DNA of 64,000 bases from Rhizobiales bacterium 32-66-11 (GCA_002304505.1 NCEH01000001.1:1-64000), one strand, 5' to 3'; shown: positions 17,783 to 27,172, counted from the stretch's first letter. Made by a program: numbers and translations. The notes: a model not told the origin generated them from the sequence alone.

Positions 17783-18214
17783 TCAGCCGGCGATGCGCTT
17801 GGAGGCGACTTCCTGCTTCAGGGCCTCCTCGGTCTGCGCCTCGATCTCCTTCAGCTCGACGATGGTTTCCTCCAGTGCCAAGCGCTGGTCTTCGAGCATC
17901 TCCAGGCGCATGCGCACCTGCTTCAGCAGCAGGCGGATCTGCTCGATCTGGGTCGGATCGACATCGTACAGGTCCAGGTATTCCTTGATTTCCCGCAGGC
18001 TGAAGCCGAGCCGCTTGCCGCGCAGGATCAGCGCCATCCGCGCCCGGTCACGCTTGGTATAGACGCGAATATTGCCGGCGCGGCGGGGCGTGATGAGCCC
18101 TTTGTCCTCGTAGAAGCGGATGGTGCGGGCCGTAACGGAAAGATCCCGCGCCAGCTCGGTGACGGTGAAGAATGTGTCGGTTATGGCACCGGAGGCACCG
18201 CGCTTAACTGCCAC
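17783..18214 (-). CDS. MerR-family transcriptional regulator
   Basis: A 143-residue DNA-binding protein. The winged helix-turn-helix lies at about residues 16-55, with TVTELARDLSVTARTIRFYE and a GLITPRR wing typical of MerR. DRARMALILRGKRLGFSLRE follows, then a long C-terminal coiled coil (about residues 85-130, with many LLKQVRMRLEML-type heptads). No metal-binding cysteines are seen, so it is of the acyl-CoA/amino-acid-catabolism type rather than metal sensing. It starts with GTG. The position between the thiolase operon and fadL-fadD suggests it controls both. Confidence 0.87.
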   Translation of the reverse strand: MAVKRGASGAITDTFFTVTELARDLSVTARTIRFYEDKGLITPRRAGNIRVYTKRDRARMALILRGKRLGFSLREIKEYLDLYDVDPTQIEQIRLLLKQVRMRLEMLEDQRLALEETIVELKEIEAQTEEALKQEVASKRIAG

Positions 18215-18227
18215 TGTCGCACCCTTA

Positions 18228-18238
18228 CCTATACGTCA
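18228..18238 (-). promoter_or_regulatory. Candidate MerR site upstream of merR
   Basis: TGACGTATAGG on the minus strand, 14 bp before the GTG start of the MerR gene. The same 11-mer occurs upstream of fadL on the plus strand. The TATAGG half could also be a -10 box. Autoregulation is inferred. Confidence 0.4.
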
Positions 18239-18587
18239 TCCAACGAACGGCAGGATACATGCTTTAACCTTGGGCGCAAGCCCCTGGGCCGCGGCGTTTG
18301 GAAGACATGAGTCCGGCAGGATCTGCACCAATATTGCAATGCGAAAGATTCGGATCGGTCGCTGGGGCAATGCACAATGGCTCCACCTATGCCGGGCGCC
18401 CTCTTCCAATCAAAAAAGGTCAATCCAGCTGTCGTATCATTGTCGATCCGATCTGAATTCCATCGTTCCGAAGGAGAGATCTACTCAAACGCGTTGCATC
18501 TCTGCCACAGACCGGTGGTTAAAGTCATTTTCCGCCCGCATCGGACGCCAGTCCGGTTGACGCTGCCAGCCGAATAGGCATCTTTGT

Positions 18588-18598
18588 TGACGTATAGG
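18588..18598 (+). promoter_or_regulatory. Candidate MerR site or promoter upstream of fadL
   Basis: TGACGTATAGG, preceded by T so that TTGACG could act as a -35 hexamer, 73 bp before the fadL ATG. It is identical to the element before merR. Confidence 0.4.
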
Positions 18599-18670
18599 GC
18601 ATCGCAAGCACTGATACGTGCGCCGCACAAAGACGGGATGCCGGATGGAAACGCAACCTAGGGGGGCATT

Positions 18671-20002
18671 ATGTCCAGACGCCACGCCATCGCCCGTACC
18701 GGTACCGCTTTGATGATGCCGGCCCTGCTTCTGGGCGGTGTTTCGACCGCCTCGGCCGGCGGATTCGGACTGCGCGAGCAGAGTTCCTATTATCAGGGCA
18801 CGTCGTTCGCCGGTAACGCCGCGGGCGGGGCCGGCCTTGCCTCCATGTATTGGAACCCGGCGGCCATGAGCTTTGCTCCCGGCCTCGCGGTGGAAGGCAA
18901 TGTCACTTACATCGCCCCCCATGCCTCCATCGACGTGATCGGCGCCAGAAGCGCGCTCGGCGCCAATCTTGGCACGGTGGGCGTCGGCGATGTCGTCGAT
19001 AACGGCACGCTCCCCACCAGCTATATCAGCTATGCGTGGGATCGCTGGGCGGTGGGCCTCGCCATCACCTCGCCCTACGGCCTGATCACCGACGCGCCGT
19101 GCAACTGGTCCGGCCGCTATTACGGCTGCTACAGCCGCATCTTCGACATGAACGCCACCGCATCGCTGGCCTATAAGGTCAACGATTGGCTGACCCTCGG
19201 CGGCGGCGTGGCCGTCAATTACATCGACGCCAAGCTGAATCAGGCACAGATCCTCACCGGCGCGCCGTCCTATCTTCAGGGTTCCGCCGAAGTGAATGGC
19301 GACGATATGGGTGTCGGCTTCACCCTCGGTGCCTTGTTCACCCTGCGCCCCGGCACGACGCTCGGCATCGGCTATCGCTCGGCCATCGACCAGAATCTCA
19401 GCGGCTCCGTCACCTCGTCGCTGCCCATCGGGGTGATCGCCGGTCAGGCGCCCGCGACCGCCGGCCTGAACCTGCCGGACCAGATCACCGCCAGCTTGCG
19501 CTCTCAGCTCGATCCGCGCTGGACCGTGCTCGGAACGGTTGAATGGACCAATTGGTCCAACTTGCAGCAGCTGGTCATCCAGCCGAACACTGCGGTTCCC
19601 TCGGCCCCCTCGATCCTGTCGCTGCATTGGCAGGATGGATGGTTCTTCTCCGGCGGCTTCGAATATCAGTGGGACCCCAAGCTCGCGCTGCGCGCCGGTC
19701 TTGCTTATGAAATCTCGCCCGTCACCGACGAATATCGCACCCCGCGGCTGCCGGACAGCAACCGCCTCTGGCTCTCCGCCGGCCTGACCTATGCCTGGAC
19801 GGATAATCTCAGCATCGATCTCGCCTATACCCATATCTTCGGCGAAAGCGGCCCGATCAACCTGTCTCCGCTTGATACGGCCAATCTCACCCGTGGCGTC
19901 CTGGTCGCCGAAGTGAACAACGCCTATGTGGACATCGTGTCGGTCGGCGTGCGCTACCGCTTCGACTCGGTCCCGGTGAAGACCGCCCTCATCACCAAGT
20001 GA
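18671..20002 (+). CDS. fadL: FadL/OmpP1-family outer-membrane porin
   Basis: A 443-residue outer-membrane beta-barrel that takes up long-chain fatty acids or other hydrophobic compounds. It has a signal peptide (residues 1-29, ending STASAG). The mature N-terminus begins GGFGLREQSSYYQGTSFAGN, with the NPA signature in MYWNPAAMSF, both diagnostic of the FadL hatch domain. Amphipathic strands follow to the C-terminal YVDIVSVGVRYRF. An acyl-CoA ligase lies 159 bp downstream with a hairpin between them, so the pair probably forms an uptake and activation operon. Confidence 0.93.
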   Translation: MSRRHAIARTGTALMMPALLLGGVSTASAGGFGLREQSSYYQGTSFAGNAAGGAGLASMYWNPAAMSFAPGLAVEGNVTYIAPHASIDVIGARSALGANLGTVGVGDVVDNGTLPTSYISYAWDRWAVGLAITSPYGLITDAPCNWSGRYYGCYSRIFDMNATASLAYKVNDWLTLGGGVAVNYIDAKLNQAQILTGAPSYLQGSAEVNGDDMGVGFTLGALFTLRPGTTLGIGYRSAIDQNLSGSVTSSLPIGVIAGQAPATAGLNLPDQITASLRSQLDPRWTVLGTVEWTNWSNLQQLVIQPNTAVPSAPSILSLHWQDGWFFSGGFEYQWDPKLALRAGLAYEISPVTDEYRTPRLPDSNRLWLSAGLTYAWTDNLSIDLAYTHIFGESGPINLSPLDTANLTRGVLVAEVNNAYVDIVSVGVRYRFDSVPVKTALITK

Positions 20003-20019
20003 GGTGAGCGGGGCGCGGA

Positions 20020-20061
20020 CGGGAAAGCGCGCCAAGCTTCGCTTTCCCGGCGCAATTGCGC
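20020..20061 (+). other. Stem-loops between fadL and fadD
   Basis: GGGAAAGCG (20021-20029) pairs with CGCTTTCCC (20040-20048), closed by an extra C-G pair. The palindrome GCGCAATTGCGC (20050-20061) follows. No T tract is present, so partial termination or mRNA stabilisation is more likely than full termination. Confidence 0.5.
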
Positions 20062-20161
20062 CCCATCATGCGCGCGGCGGCGCCCTCAGGCGCCCCGCAA
20101 GCAAGAGAGGCCGGCGCCGTGTCACACGGCGACCGCGCCTCCATCGAGAGGGGAAACGAAG

Positions 20162-21814
20162 ATGCTCGATCGCAATCAGGACGCAGGCATCGCGGCAGCG
20201 CCGGTGAGCGACCTGCTGGACGTCAGCGTGGCCGAGCATGGCGCCCGCCCGGCGATGAATTTCATGGGCCGCAAATGGACCTACGCCCAGCTCGGCGCGA
20301 TGGTCGATGACGTTGCCGCCGGCCTTCAGCGCCTCGGCGTGCGCAAGGAGACGCGGGTCGGCCTGTGCCTGCCCAATACGCCGTATTCGGTGATCTTCTA
20401 TTACGCGATCCTGCGCGCCGGCGGCATCGTGGTGAATTTCAGCCCGCTTTACGTGGAGCGGGAGCTGGCCAACCAGATTCGCGATTCCGGCACCACGATC
20501 ATGGTGGTCCCGGACCTGAAGGTGATCCATTCCCGCGTCGCCGCCATAGCGGCGGACACGGGGCTGAAATCGATCATCGTCTGCCCGTTCGCGCAGGTTC
20601 TGCCCTGGCTGAAGGGGCTGATGTTCCCGCTGCTGCGGCGCAAGGACCTGGCGGAATTTTCCCGCGAGGACGGCCGCCATATCCGCTATCAGGACCTGGT
20701 GCGCGACGTGGGCCGGCCGGCGCCGGTCTCGGTTGACCCGCTGCGCGATGTGGCGGTGCTGCAATATACCGGCGGCACCACGGGCATTCCCAAGGGTGCG
20801 ATGCTGACCCATGCGAATGTGGTCGCCAATGCGCGTCAGGTGATGGCGCACGTCAAGTGCCTGGAAGTCGGCGGCGAGCGGGTGCTCGGCGTCCTGCCGC
20901 TGTTCCATGTGTTTGCCATGACCACGGTGATGAACATTCCGATCGCCGCCGGGTCGGAAATCATCCTCGTGCCGCGCTTCCACCTGGGCGACCTGCTGGC
21001 GACCATCGCCACGCAGAAGCCGACCCTGTTTCCTGGTGTGCCGACCATCTACACGGCGATCAATAATGCGCCGGACCTCGCCAAATATGATCTGTCCTCG
21101 CTGCGCCTGTGCATTTCCGGCGGCGCGCCCTTGCCGGGCGAGGTGCGCCACCGCTTCGAGGAATTGAGCGGCTGCAAGCTGGTGGAGGGCTACGGACTGA
21201 GCGAGACGTCGCCGGTGCTCACCGCCAATCCGCCGCTCGGCATCATCAAGGACGGATCGGTCGGCACCGCGGTTCCGGGCACGCAGATCGAAATCCGCGA
21301 TCTTGCCGATCCCACCCGTTCGGTGCCGCTGGGAGAAAAGGGCGAGGTTTGCGCGCGCGGCCCGCAGGTGATGGCGGGCTATTGGAACCGGCCGGAGGAA
21401 ACCGCACATGCGTTCGTCGACGGCGCGTTCCGCACCGCGGATGTCGGCTATCTGGATGCCGACGGCTATCTGTTCCTGGTGGACCGCATCAAGGACGTGA
21501 TCTTGTGCGGTGGATATAATGTCTATCCCCGCGTGATCGAGGAAGCGCTTTATCTCCATCCGGCGGTGGCGGAATGCGTGGTGATCGGCGTGCCGGACAA
21601 ATATCGCGGCCAGAGCCCCAAGGCGTTCGTGACCCTGCGGGCGGAGACGCAGGCGACGCCCGAGGAATTGCTCATCTTCCTCGCCACGCAGGTGTCGAAG
21701 ATCGAAATGCCGAAGGACGTGGAAATCCGCGACACCCTGCCCAAGACCCTGGTGGGCAAGCTCTCCAAGAAGGAACTCGTGGAGGAGGAGCGGCGCAAGC
21801 ACCCTGAGGCCTGA
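20162..21814 (+). CDS. fadD: Long-chain fatty-acid--CoA ligase
   Basis: ANL-superfamily adenylating enzyme of 550 residues that turns fatty acids into acyl-CoA with ATP. Motifs are the P-loop-like YTGGTTGIPKGAMLTH (about residue 202), YGLSETSP (about 344), the hinge-region DVGYLDADGYLFLVDRIKD (about 427-445) and the catalytic C-terminal Lys in PKTLVGKLSKKEL (about 530). The length is usual for FadD. It follows the FadL porin, feeding the beta-oxidation enzymes encoded on the other strand. Confidence 0.93.
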   Translation: MLDRNQDAGIAAAPVSDLLDVSVAEHGARPAMNFMGRKWTYAQLGAMVDDVAAGLQRLGVRKETRVGLCLPNTPYSVIFYYAILRAGGIVVNFSPLYVERELANQIRDSGTTIMVVPDLKVIHSRVAAIAADTGLKSIIVCPFAQVLPWLKGLMFPLLRRKDLAEFSREDGRHIRYQDLVRDVGRPAPVSVDPLRDVAVLQYTGGTTGIPKGAMLTHANVVANARQVMAHVKCLEVGGERVLGVLPLFHVFAMTTVMNIPIAAGSEIILVPRFHLGDLLATIATQKPTLFPGVPTIYTAINNAPDLAKYDLSSLRLCISGGAPLPGEVRHRFEELSGCKLVEGYGLSETSPVLTANPPLGIIKDGSVGTAVPGTQIEIRDLADPTRSVPLGEKGEVCARGPQVMAGYWNRPEETAHAFVDGAFRTADVGYLDADGYLFLVDRIKDVILCGGYNVYPRVIEEALYLHPAVAECVVIGVPDKYRGQSPKAFVTLRAETQATPEELLIFLATQVSKIEMPKDVEIRDTLPKTLVGKLSKKELVEEERRKHPEA

Positions 21815-21982
21815 GCGCGCAGACCTGAGGCGCGGACGGCAGCGCACCTGCGCGGAAATGTTCGGACGGCGCGGCGGCGCGGTGCGATAGCATGGCTGCG
21901 GGAACGCTCCAGGTCCGGTGGCGTTGCGGAAGCGAGAGGAATCGCGCCGCCGGGGGAAGGACGCCGCAGATGGGGACCGCAC

Positions 21983-23047
21983 ATGGGTTTTGAAACGCGC
22001 GTGGCGCGCGGGGTGGCGGTGGCCTGCCTCGTCGCCATCGGCTTCTTGGTGGCTTGGCTGCTGTCGGATCTGATCCTGCTGATCTTCGCGGCGGTGCTGA
22101 TCGCAGTGGCCCTGCACGCCTTGGCCGAACCGATCGCGCGCACCACCGCTCTGCCGCCACGGGGGGCGCTTCTGATCGCCGCCCTTCTGGTGGCCGTGGC
22201 CCTCGGGCTCACCCTCTATCTCTTCGGCAGTCTTATCCGCGCACAGGTGGTCGAACTGGTGCAGCGCCTGCCCGAGGCCTGGGCCGAGTTCCGCGACCGC
22301 TTCGGATTGCAGGGCCTGACCGACGATCTGATCCGCCGCGCGGAAAATGCCGTGCCGTCCGGCACGACCGTGCTGACCGCGCTGCGCGGCGTCACCAGCA
22401 ATGTCGCCAATGTTTTCCTCGGCCTGTTCCTGGTGGTGGTCGGCGGCATCTATCTCGCCCTCCAGCCGCAACTCTATCGGCGCGGCATTCTCCTCGTCTG
22501 CCCGAAAGACTGGCGGCCGCAGATCGACGCGGCGCTGGACCGGGCGAATTTCGGCCTGCGCAATTTTCTGAAGGCGCAGCTTCTGGCGATGATTCTGGTG
22601 GGCGTGCTGAGCGGCGTCGGCCTGTCGATCATCGGCATACCTTCGGCCTTCGCCCTTGGCCTGTTCACCGGGCTTGCGGAATTTGTTCCCATGATCGGCC
22701 CGGTGGTCTCGGCGGTGCCGGCGCTGCTGCTCGCCTTCACCGTGGGCTATGAGGAGGCGGCCTGGACGCTCGCTTTGTTCGTGGTGGTGCAGCAGCTGGA
22801 AGGCAATGTCATTTCCCCGCTGTTGCAGCAGGAGATGGTTTCCATCCCCCCGGCGGTCAGCCTGTTCGCCGTGGTGGCGTTCGGCACGCTGCTCGGTCCG
22901 CTCGGCGTGCTGCTGGCGACGCCGCTGACGGTGGTGGTGTTCGCGGTCTGGCGGCACGAGGCGCTTGCCGCGCCGGCGGGGCAGGGGGACGCTGGGGACG
23001 AGGGTTCCGGGAAACAGGGCTCCGGTAAAGCCACGCCGCCGGCCTGA
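21983..23047 (+). CDS. AI-2E family transporter (PerM/YdgG-like)
   Basis: Polytopic inner-membrane protein of 354 residues with about seven to eight helices. Helix pairs lie at about residues 10-45 and 55-82, and the rest between about 145 and 320. The family block VVVQQLEGNVISPLLQQEMV (about residues 267-286) is diagnostic. The last 25 residues are polar (GSGKQGSGKATPPA). Family members export autoinducer-2 or act in Na+/H+ exchange; which applies is unknown. The gene stands alone between fadD and gshA. Confidence 0.9.
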   Translation: MGFETRVARGVAVACLVAIGFLVAWLLSDLILLIFAAVLIAVALHALAEPIARTTALPPRGALLIAALLVAVALGLTLYLFGSLIRAQVVELVQRLPEAWAEFRDRFGLQGLTDDLIRRAENAVPSGTTVLTALRGVTSNVANVFLGLFLVVVGGIYLALQPQLYRRGILLVCPKDWRPQIDAALDRANFGLRNFLKAQLLAMILVGVLSGVGLSIIGIPSAFALGLFTGLAEFVPMIGPVVSAVPALLLAFTVGYEEAAWTLALFVVVQQLEGNVISPLLQQEMVSIPPAVSLFAVVAFGTLLGPLGVLLATPLTVVVFAVWRHEALAAPAGQGDAGDEGSGKQGSGKATPPA

Positions 23048-23299
23048 GGGCGCTGGTGCGAATGCTTCGCACGGTGGGCGAAAGCGGCTTGAGCGCGACT
23101 ATAACGCGCGTTTGAAACCCGCGCGCATCGGATGGTTTGCGGTGGCGTGGCCGCCGTGTATGTTCGCGCGCCCGTTCTCGACCATGCCCCGCCAGCGCCG
23201 CAGCGCCGGTGCGCGGCATGATCCAACCTCTTTACGCGGTACGCATTCCGGCGAGGGGACCTTGTGCCCATTCCCGGTCGTGCCAGGGAAAATGCGCGC

Positions 23300-24670
23300 A
23301 TGGCTCGCGATATGCTGGATGCGACCCCGATCCAATCCCGCGACGAGTTGGTCGCCTGGATCGAACAGGGGAACAAGCCGGAATCCGCCTTCCGGCTCGG
23401 CACCGAGCACGAGAAGATCCCCTTCACCCTTGGCCGGCATGAACCGGTTCCCTATGAGGGGGAAGCGGGCATCCGGGCGATTCTGGAGGGGATGGAGAAG
23501 CTCTCCGGCTGGGAGCCGATCCTGGAAGGCGAGACCTTGATCGGCCTTGCCGATCCCACGGGCGGCGGCGCCATCTCGCTGGAGCCGGGCGGGCAGTTCG
23601 AGCTTTCCGGTGCGCCGCTCCTGACGATTCACGAGACCTGCTCGGAGATCAACACCCACCTGACGCAGGTCCGTCAGGTGGCCGAGCCCCTCGGCATCGG
23701 CTTTCTCGGCATCGGCATGAGCCCGAAATGGACCCGCGCCGAGACGCCGGTGATGCCCAAGGGCCGCTACAAGATCATGGCCAATTACATGCCGAAGGTC
23801 GGCACGCTCGGCCTCGACATGATGTTCCGCACCTGCACCGTTCAGGTGAATTTGGATTATTCCTCGGAAGCGGACATGGTGCGCAAGCTGCGGGCGAGCC
23901 TCGCGCTGCAACCCATCGCCACCGCCATGTTCGCCAATTCGCCCTTTACCGAAGGCAAGCTGAACGGCTTTCTCTCGTTCCGCTCGCAGATCTGGCGCGA
24001 CACCGACAACCAGCGCGCCGGCATGCTGCCCTTCGCCTTCGAAACCGGCATGGGATTTGAGCGCTACGTGGACTATGCGCTTGATGTGCCGATGTATTTC
24101 ATCAAGCGCGGCGACGCCTACATCGACGTCGCCGGCTCCTCCTTCCGCGATCTTCTCGCCGGGCGCCATCGCGCGCTGCCGGGCGAGACCGCGACCTTGT
24201 CGGATTGGGTCAATCACCTCTCCACCATCTTTCCCGAAGTGCGGCTGAAGCGCTTCCTGGAGATGCGCGGGGCGGATGCGGGGCCGTGGGCGGAATTGTG
24301 CGCGCTGCCGGCGCTGTGGGCCGGGGTGCTGTATGATTCCGTCAGCCTCGATGCCGCACTGGACCTGGTGAAGGATTGGACCGAGGCCGAGCGGCAGGCG
24401 CTGCGCGACGAGGTGCCCCGCCTCGCCCTCGATGCCAGCATCGCCGGCCGCAAGGTGCGCGATATCGCCGCCGACATGGTGGCCCTTTCCGAGGCCGGCC
24501 TGAAGCGGCGCCGCCATCTCGACAGCCAAGGCCGCGACGAGACGCGCTTCCTCGCCCCCCTGAAGGAGGTTCTCGCCAGCGGCAAGACCCCGGCGGAAAA
24601 GCTGCGCGACCTCTATCTCGGCCCCTGGAACGAATCGGTGGATCCGGCCTTCACGGCGCTCGCTTACTGA
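23300..24670 (+). CDS. gshA: Glutamate--cysteine ligase
   Basis: First enzyme of glutathione synthesis, ATP-dependent joining of glutamate and cysteine. At 456 residues it belongs to the plant/alphaproteobacterial type rather than the E. coli type: FRLGTEHEKIPF (about residue 31), GGAISLEPGGQFELSG (about 90-105) and FRTCTVQVNLDYSSE (about 176) are its hallmarks. The ATG at 23300 was chosen for the family-like start MARDMLDATPIQSRDELV; a GTG at 23264 would add 12 atypical residues. The ribosome site is weak. Monocistronic. Confidence 0.93.
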   Translation: MARDMLDATPIQSRDELVAWIEQGNKPESAFRLGTEHEKIPFTLGRHEPVPYEGEAGIRAILEGMEKLSGWEPILEGETLIGLADPTGGGAISLEPGGQFELSGAPLLTIHETCSEINTHLTQVRQVAEPLGIGFLGIGMSPKWTRAETPVMPKGRYKIMANYMPKVGTLGLDMMFRTCTVQVNLDYSSEADMVRKLRASLALQPIATAMFANSPFTEGKLNGFLSFRSQIWRDTDNQRAGMLPFAFETGMGFERYVDYALDVPMYFIKRGDAYIDVAGSSFRDLLAGRHRALPGETATLSDWVNHLSTIFPEVRLKRFLEMRGADAGPWAELCALPALWAGVLYDSVSLDAALDLVKDWTEAERQALRDEVPRLALDASIAGRKVRDIAADMVALSEAGLKRRRHLDSQGRDETRFLAPLKEVLASGKTPAEKLRDLYLGPWNESVDPAFTALAY

Positions 24671-24791
24671 GGCGACCGACCCAGGTACGGCGGTACATAT
24701 GTGCCGCACGCATGGCGGCCATGCGCAGGTGGGTGGTTCGCGCGGCGCGCGGGTGGGGTCTAACGGACCACCTCCCGGAGTTTGGAATTCA

Positions 24792-25718
24792 ATGGCCGCG
24801 CCTCCGCCCCCCGCCGCCCCGGCCGTGTTCGGTCCCGTGGAGGCGACGCTTTATGCCGCGACCGTGCTGCTCTGGGGCACCGGCTGGCTGCCCTTGCGCC
24901 TGCAATTGGGCGTGGTCGCGCCGGAGGTGTCCGGCATGCTGCGCTTCCTCGTCGCCGGGGTCATCATGTTCCTGGCGGTGGGCTTTTCCGGCGGCCGGCT
25001 CGCCTTCAGGCCCCGCGATCATCTCCTGTTCGCCGGGCTCGGCGCGTGCCTGTTCTCGTTGAATTTCCTGACCTTCTATTATGCCGGCTACCACCTGAAA
25101 TCCGGCGTGATGTCGGTGGTGTTCTCGCTCGCCTCGGTGTGCATTCCGGTTCTGTCGGCGGCCATGTTCGGCACCCGCCTGACCGCGCGCATCCTGGTGG
25201 GCACCTTGCTCGGCGTGGGCGGCATCGCTTTGGTGTTCGCGCCGAGCCTTGTGGAAACCGGCTTCGACGGGCCGGTTCTCCTGGCGCTCGCGCTGGCCAT
25301 TGCCGGCACGGTGCTGTTCTCGCTCGGCAGCCTGTTGACCGGCGTGGTTTCGCGGCACGGCTTGCCGCTATTCTCGGCCACCGCCTGGGGCATGGCCTAT
25401 GGGTGCTTGGTGTTCCTGCTCGCGACGCTGGTCTCCGGCGCGACAATCCAGGTGGAATGGACGCCGCGCTATCTCGGCGCGCTCGGCTATCTGATCGTCG
25501 GGCCGACCCTGCTCGGCTTCGCCATCTATCTGCAATTGATCCGCCGCATCGGCGCGAGCCGCGCGGGCTATGGCACGGTGCTGTTCCCGCTGGTGGCGCT
25601 CGTCATCTCCACCGTGTTCGAGGGCTATCACTGGACGCTGGAAGCCGGCGTCGGCGTCGCCCTGGTGCTTGCGGGCAATGTGGTGGTGCTGACCAAGGGC
25701 CGCGCTGCGGCGCGCTGA
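24792..25718 (+). CDS. DMT-superfamily transporter (EamA)
   Basis: A 308-residue inner-membrane protein with ten predicted helices in two EamA repeats. The first repeat starts at ATVLLWGTGWLPLRLQLG (about residue 20) and the second at VETGFDGPVLLALALAIAGT. The substrate is unknown; family members export amino acids or metabolites. The ATG at 24792 has a GGAG 13 bases upstream. The gene converges with the LysR regulator, with a 2-bp gap. Confidence 0.88.
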   Translation: MAAPPPPAAPAVFGPVEATLYAATVLLWGTGWLPLRLQLGVVAPEVSGMLRFLVAGVIMFLAVGFSGGRLAFRPRDHLLFAGLGACLFSLNFLTFYYAGYHLKSGVMSVVFSLASVCIPVLSAAMFGTRLTARILVGTLLGVGGIALVFAPSLVETGFDGPVLLALALAIAGTVLFSLGSLLTGVVSRHGLPLFSATAWGMAYGCLVFLLATLVSGATIQVEWTPRYLGALGYLIVGPTLLGFAIYLQLIRRIGASRAGYGTVLFPLVALVISTVFEGYHWTLEAGVGVALVLAGNVVVLTKGRAAAR

Positions 25719-25720
25719 GG

Positions 25721-26602
25721 CTATTCGGCGGCGGCGGACTCGGTGACATTGTCGAGCCCCTGGATGATGTGGAGCGCGAGGGCGTCGGCGAGCGCGTTCG
25801 GCTCGTGGCGATTGCGCAGCAAGGCGATGTCGCAGGGCGGAAGGGGCGGATAGCCGTCGGCCGGCCCGAGCACGCGCATCCCCGGCCGCAACGCCGATTC
25901 GGGAAAGACGCTGATGGCGAGGCCCGCCAGGACAGCGGCCGAGACGGCGCCGGCATTGGGGCTGGTATAGAGCACGCGATGGGCGCGCCCGCAGGCGGCA
26001 AGGCGCGTCACGGCCGCATCCCGCCACACACAGGTGGGGCGTCCGAGGGCCAGCGGCACCGGGGTTTCGAGATGGGCGGCATGCCGCGCGGAGCCGACCC
26101 AGAGCAGCCGCTCGCGCCGGATCACCTGAGAATCGCGGGCCGAGGTCTCGGTATAAGTGATGATGGCGAGATCGAGCGTCCCGGCCTTGATGCGCTCCAC
26201 CAGTTCGCAGCTCGGCTCGCAGATGACGGTGAGTTCCACCGAAGGATGGGTGCGCGAGAAGCGCGCCATGATTTCCGGCAGATAGCGATCCGCATAATCG
26301 TCCGGCACACCCAGGCAGACGCGACCCGACAGCGTGGCATCGGCGAAGCTCGCGACCGCTTCCAGATTGAGCTTCACGATGCGCCGCGCATAGTCCAGCA
26401 GGCGCTGGCCGTCGTCCGTCAGGCGCGAGGCGCGTCCGTCGCGGGCGAATACCGGGCGCCCGACCCGCTCTTCCAGGCGCTTCATCTGCATGGACACCGC
26501 CGATTGGGTCTTGTGAACCACTTCGGCCGCGCGCGTGAAGCTGCCGGTCTCGGCGATGGCAACGAAGGTCCGCAGCTGATCGGTGTCGAGCAAAATGGTC
26601 AT
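25721..26602 (-). CDS. LysR-family transcriptional regulator
   Basis: A 293-residue regulator. The N-terminal winged helix-turn-helix is clear (LRTFVAIAETGSFTRAAEVV, about residues 10-29, then SAVSMQMKRLEERVGRPVF). The effector-binding domain runs from about residue 90 to the end (GVPDDYADRYLPEI ... LAGLAISVFPESAL). Its target and effector are unknown; the convergent DMT transporter gene is a candidate by position only. An operator-like palindrome lies just before the start. Confidence 0.9.
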   Translation of the reverse strand: MTILLDTDQLRTFVAIAETGSFTRAAEVVHKTQSAVSMQMKRLEERVGRPVFARDGRASRLTDDGQRLLDYARRIVKLNLEAVASFADATLSGRVCLGVPDDYADRYLPEIMARFSRTHPSVELTVICEPSCELVERIKAGTLDLAIITYTETSARDSQVIRRERLLWVGSARHAAHLETPVPLALGRPTCVWRDAAVTRLAACGRAHRVLYTSPNAGAVSAAVLAGLAISVFPESALRPGMRVLGPADGYPPLPPCDIALLRNRHEPNALADALALHIIQGLDNVTESAAAE

Positions 26603-26624
26603 GGGCGATCTCGATGTATCAGCA

Positions 26625-26637
26625 GAAATGATATTTC
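26625..26637. promoter_or_regulatory. LysR operator-like palindrome
   Basis: GAAAT-GAT-ATTTC forms a perfect interrupted palindrome 23 bp upstream of the LysR start, fitting the T-N11-A style of autoregulatory LysR sites. Confidence 0.4.
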
Positions 26638-26769
26638 AGATGAATAACATTCGCTAGCGTGATTTTACGCCTGGTCGCACAAGCAGAGGGCCGCGGTGCG
26701 GCGAGATCGGGTGGTCCCCCCGAAGCTTCAGGGAGCAGAACGGGCAGACGTCGGTAAACGGAGATGACG

Positions 26770-27069
26770 ATGAATACGCATGGCGAACTTCGCACGGCTG
26801 GTGTCGCGCCCTTCGGCGCCGTCCTGGCTGCGGTCCTGCTGCATGTGACCAGCCAGGGGCTGAAAGTGATCCGCGCCGTGGAACATCGCCGTGCCGTGCG
26901 CGCCCTCGGCGCCCTCGACGATCATATGTTGCGCGATATCGGCCTGACGCGCGGCGACGTGCGCGACGCGGCGGCTGAGCCGCCTTGGGCCGATCCCTCG
27001 GTCCTGCTGGTGCGGCGCGCGGTCGAGCGCCGCGCCGCGGCATGGCTCAAGACGCGCCGGGCGCGCTGA
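26770..27069 (+). CDS. DUF1127 domain protein
   Basis: A 99-residue Arg-rich small protein. The conserved DUF1127 core is LGALDDHMLRDIGLTRGDV (about residues 46-64). Family members include small regulators of phosphate, carbon or RNA metabolism in alphaproteobacteria. A GGAG directly abuts an upstream ATG at 26764, leaving no spacing, whereas the ATG at 26770 is 6 bases away; I chose 26770. The N-terminal hydrophobic stretch (about residues 13-27) is longer than in the minimal forms. A strong terminator follows. Confidence 0.82.
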   Translation: MNTHGELRTAGVAPFGAVLAAVLLHVTSQGLKVIRAVEHRRAVRALGALDDHMLRDIGLTRGDVRDAAAEPPWADPSVLLVRRAVERRAAAWLKTRRAR

Positions 27070-27136
27070 TCGCGCAGGATTTTCGTCGCGCAAGATTTTC
27101 GATTGGCGGTCAATGCCCCTCGCGACCGCCCATCTG

Positions 27137-27172
27137 GGCCCGTGCCGGCCGCAACCGGCGCGGGCCTTTTTT
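27137..27172 (+). terminator. Intrinsic terminator after the DUF1127 gene
   Basis: A 12-bp stem GGCCCGTGCCGG (27137-27148) / CCGGCGCGGGCC (27155-27166), with one wobble and the loop CCGCAA, is followed by TTTTTT. Confidence 0.9.

Larger units (their letters stand above)
18215..18670. other. Intergenic region merR / fadL
   Basis: This 456-bp divergent gap has no supported gene. It contains the same 11-bp element twice, once near each gene and in opposite orientation (18228-18238 and 18588-18598). Between them nothing clear was seen. Confidence 0.6.

Noticed and set aside
20066..22957. Very long minus-strand frame over fadD and the AI-2E transporter
   Set aside because: The sequence is Arg/His/Gln-rich with no family motifs, and the plus-strand genes have clear domains. 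It is a GC-driven antisense frame.
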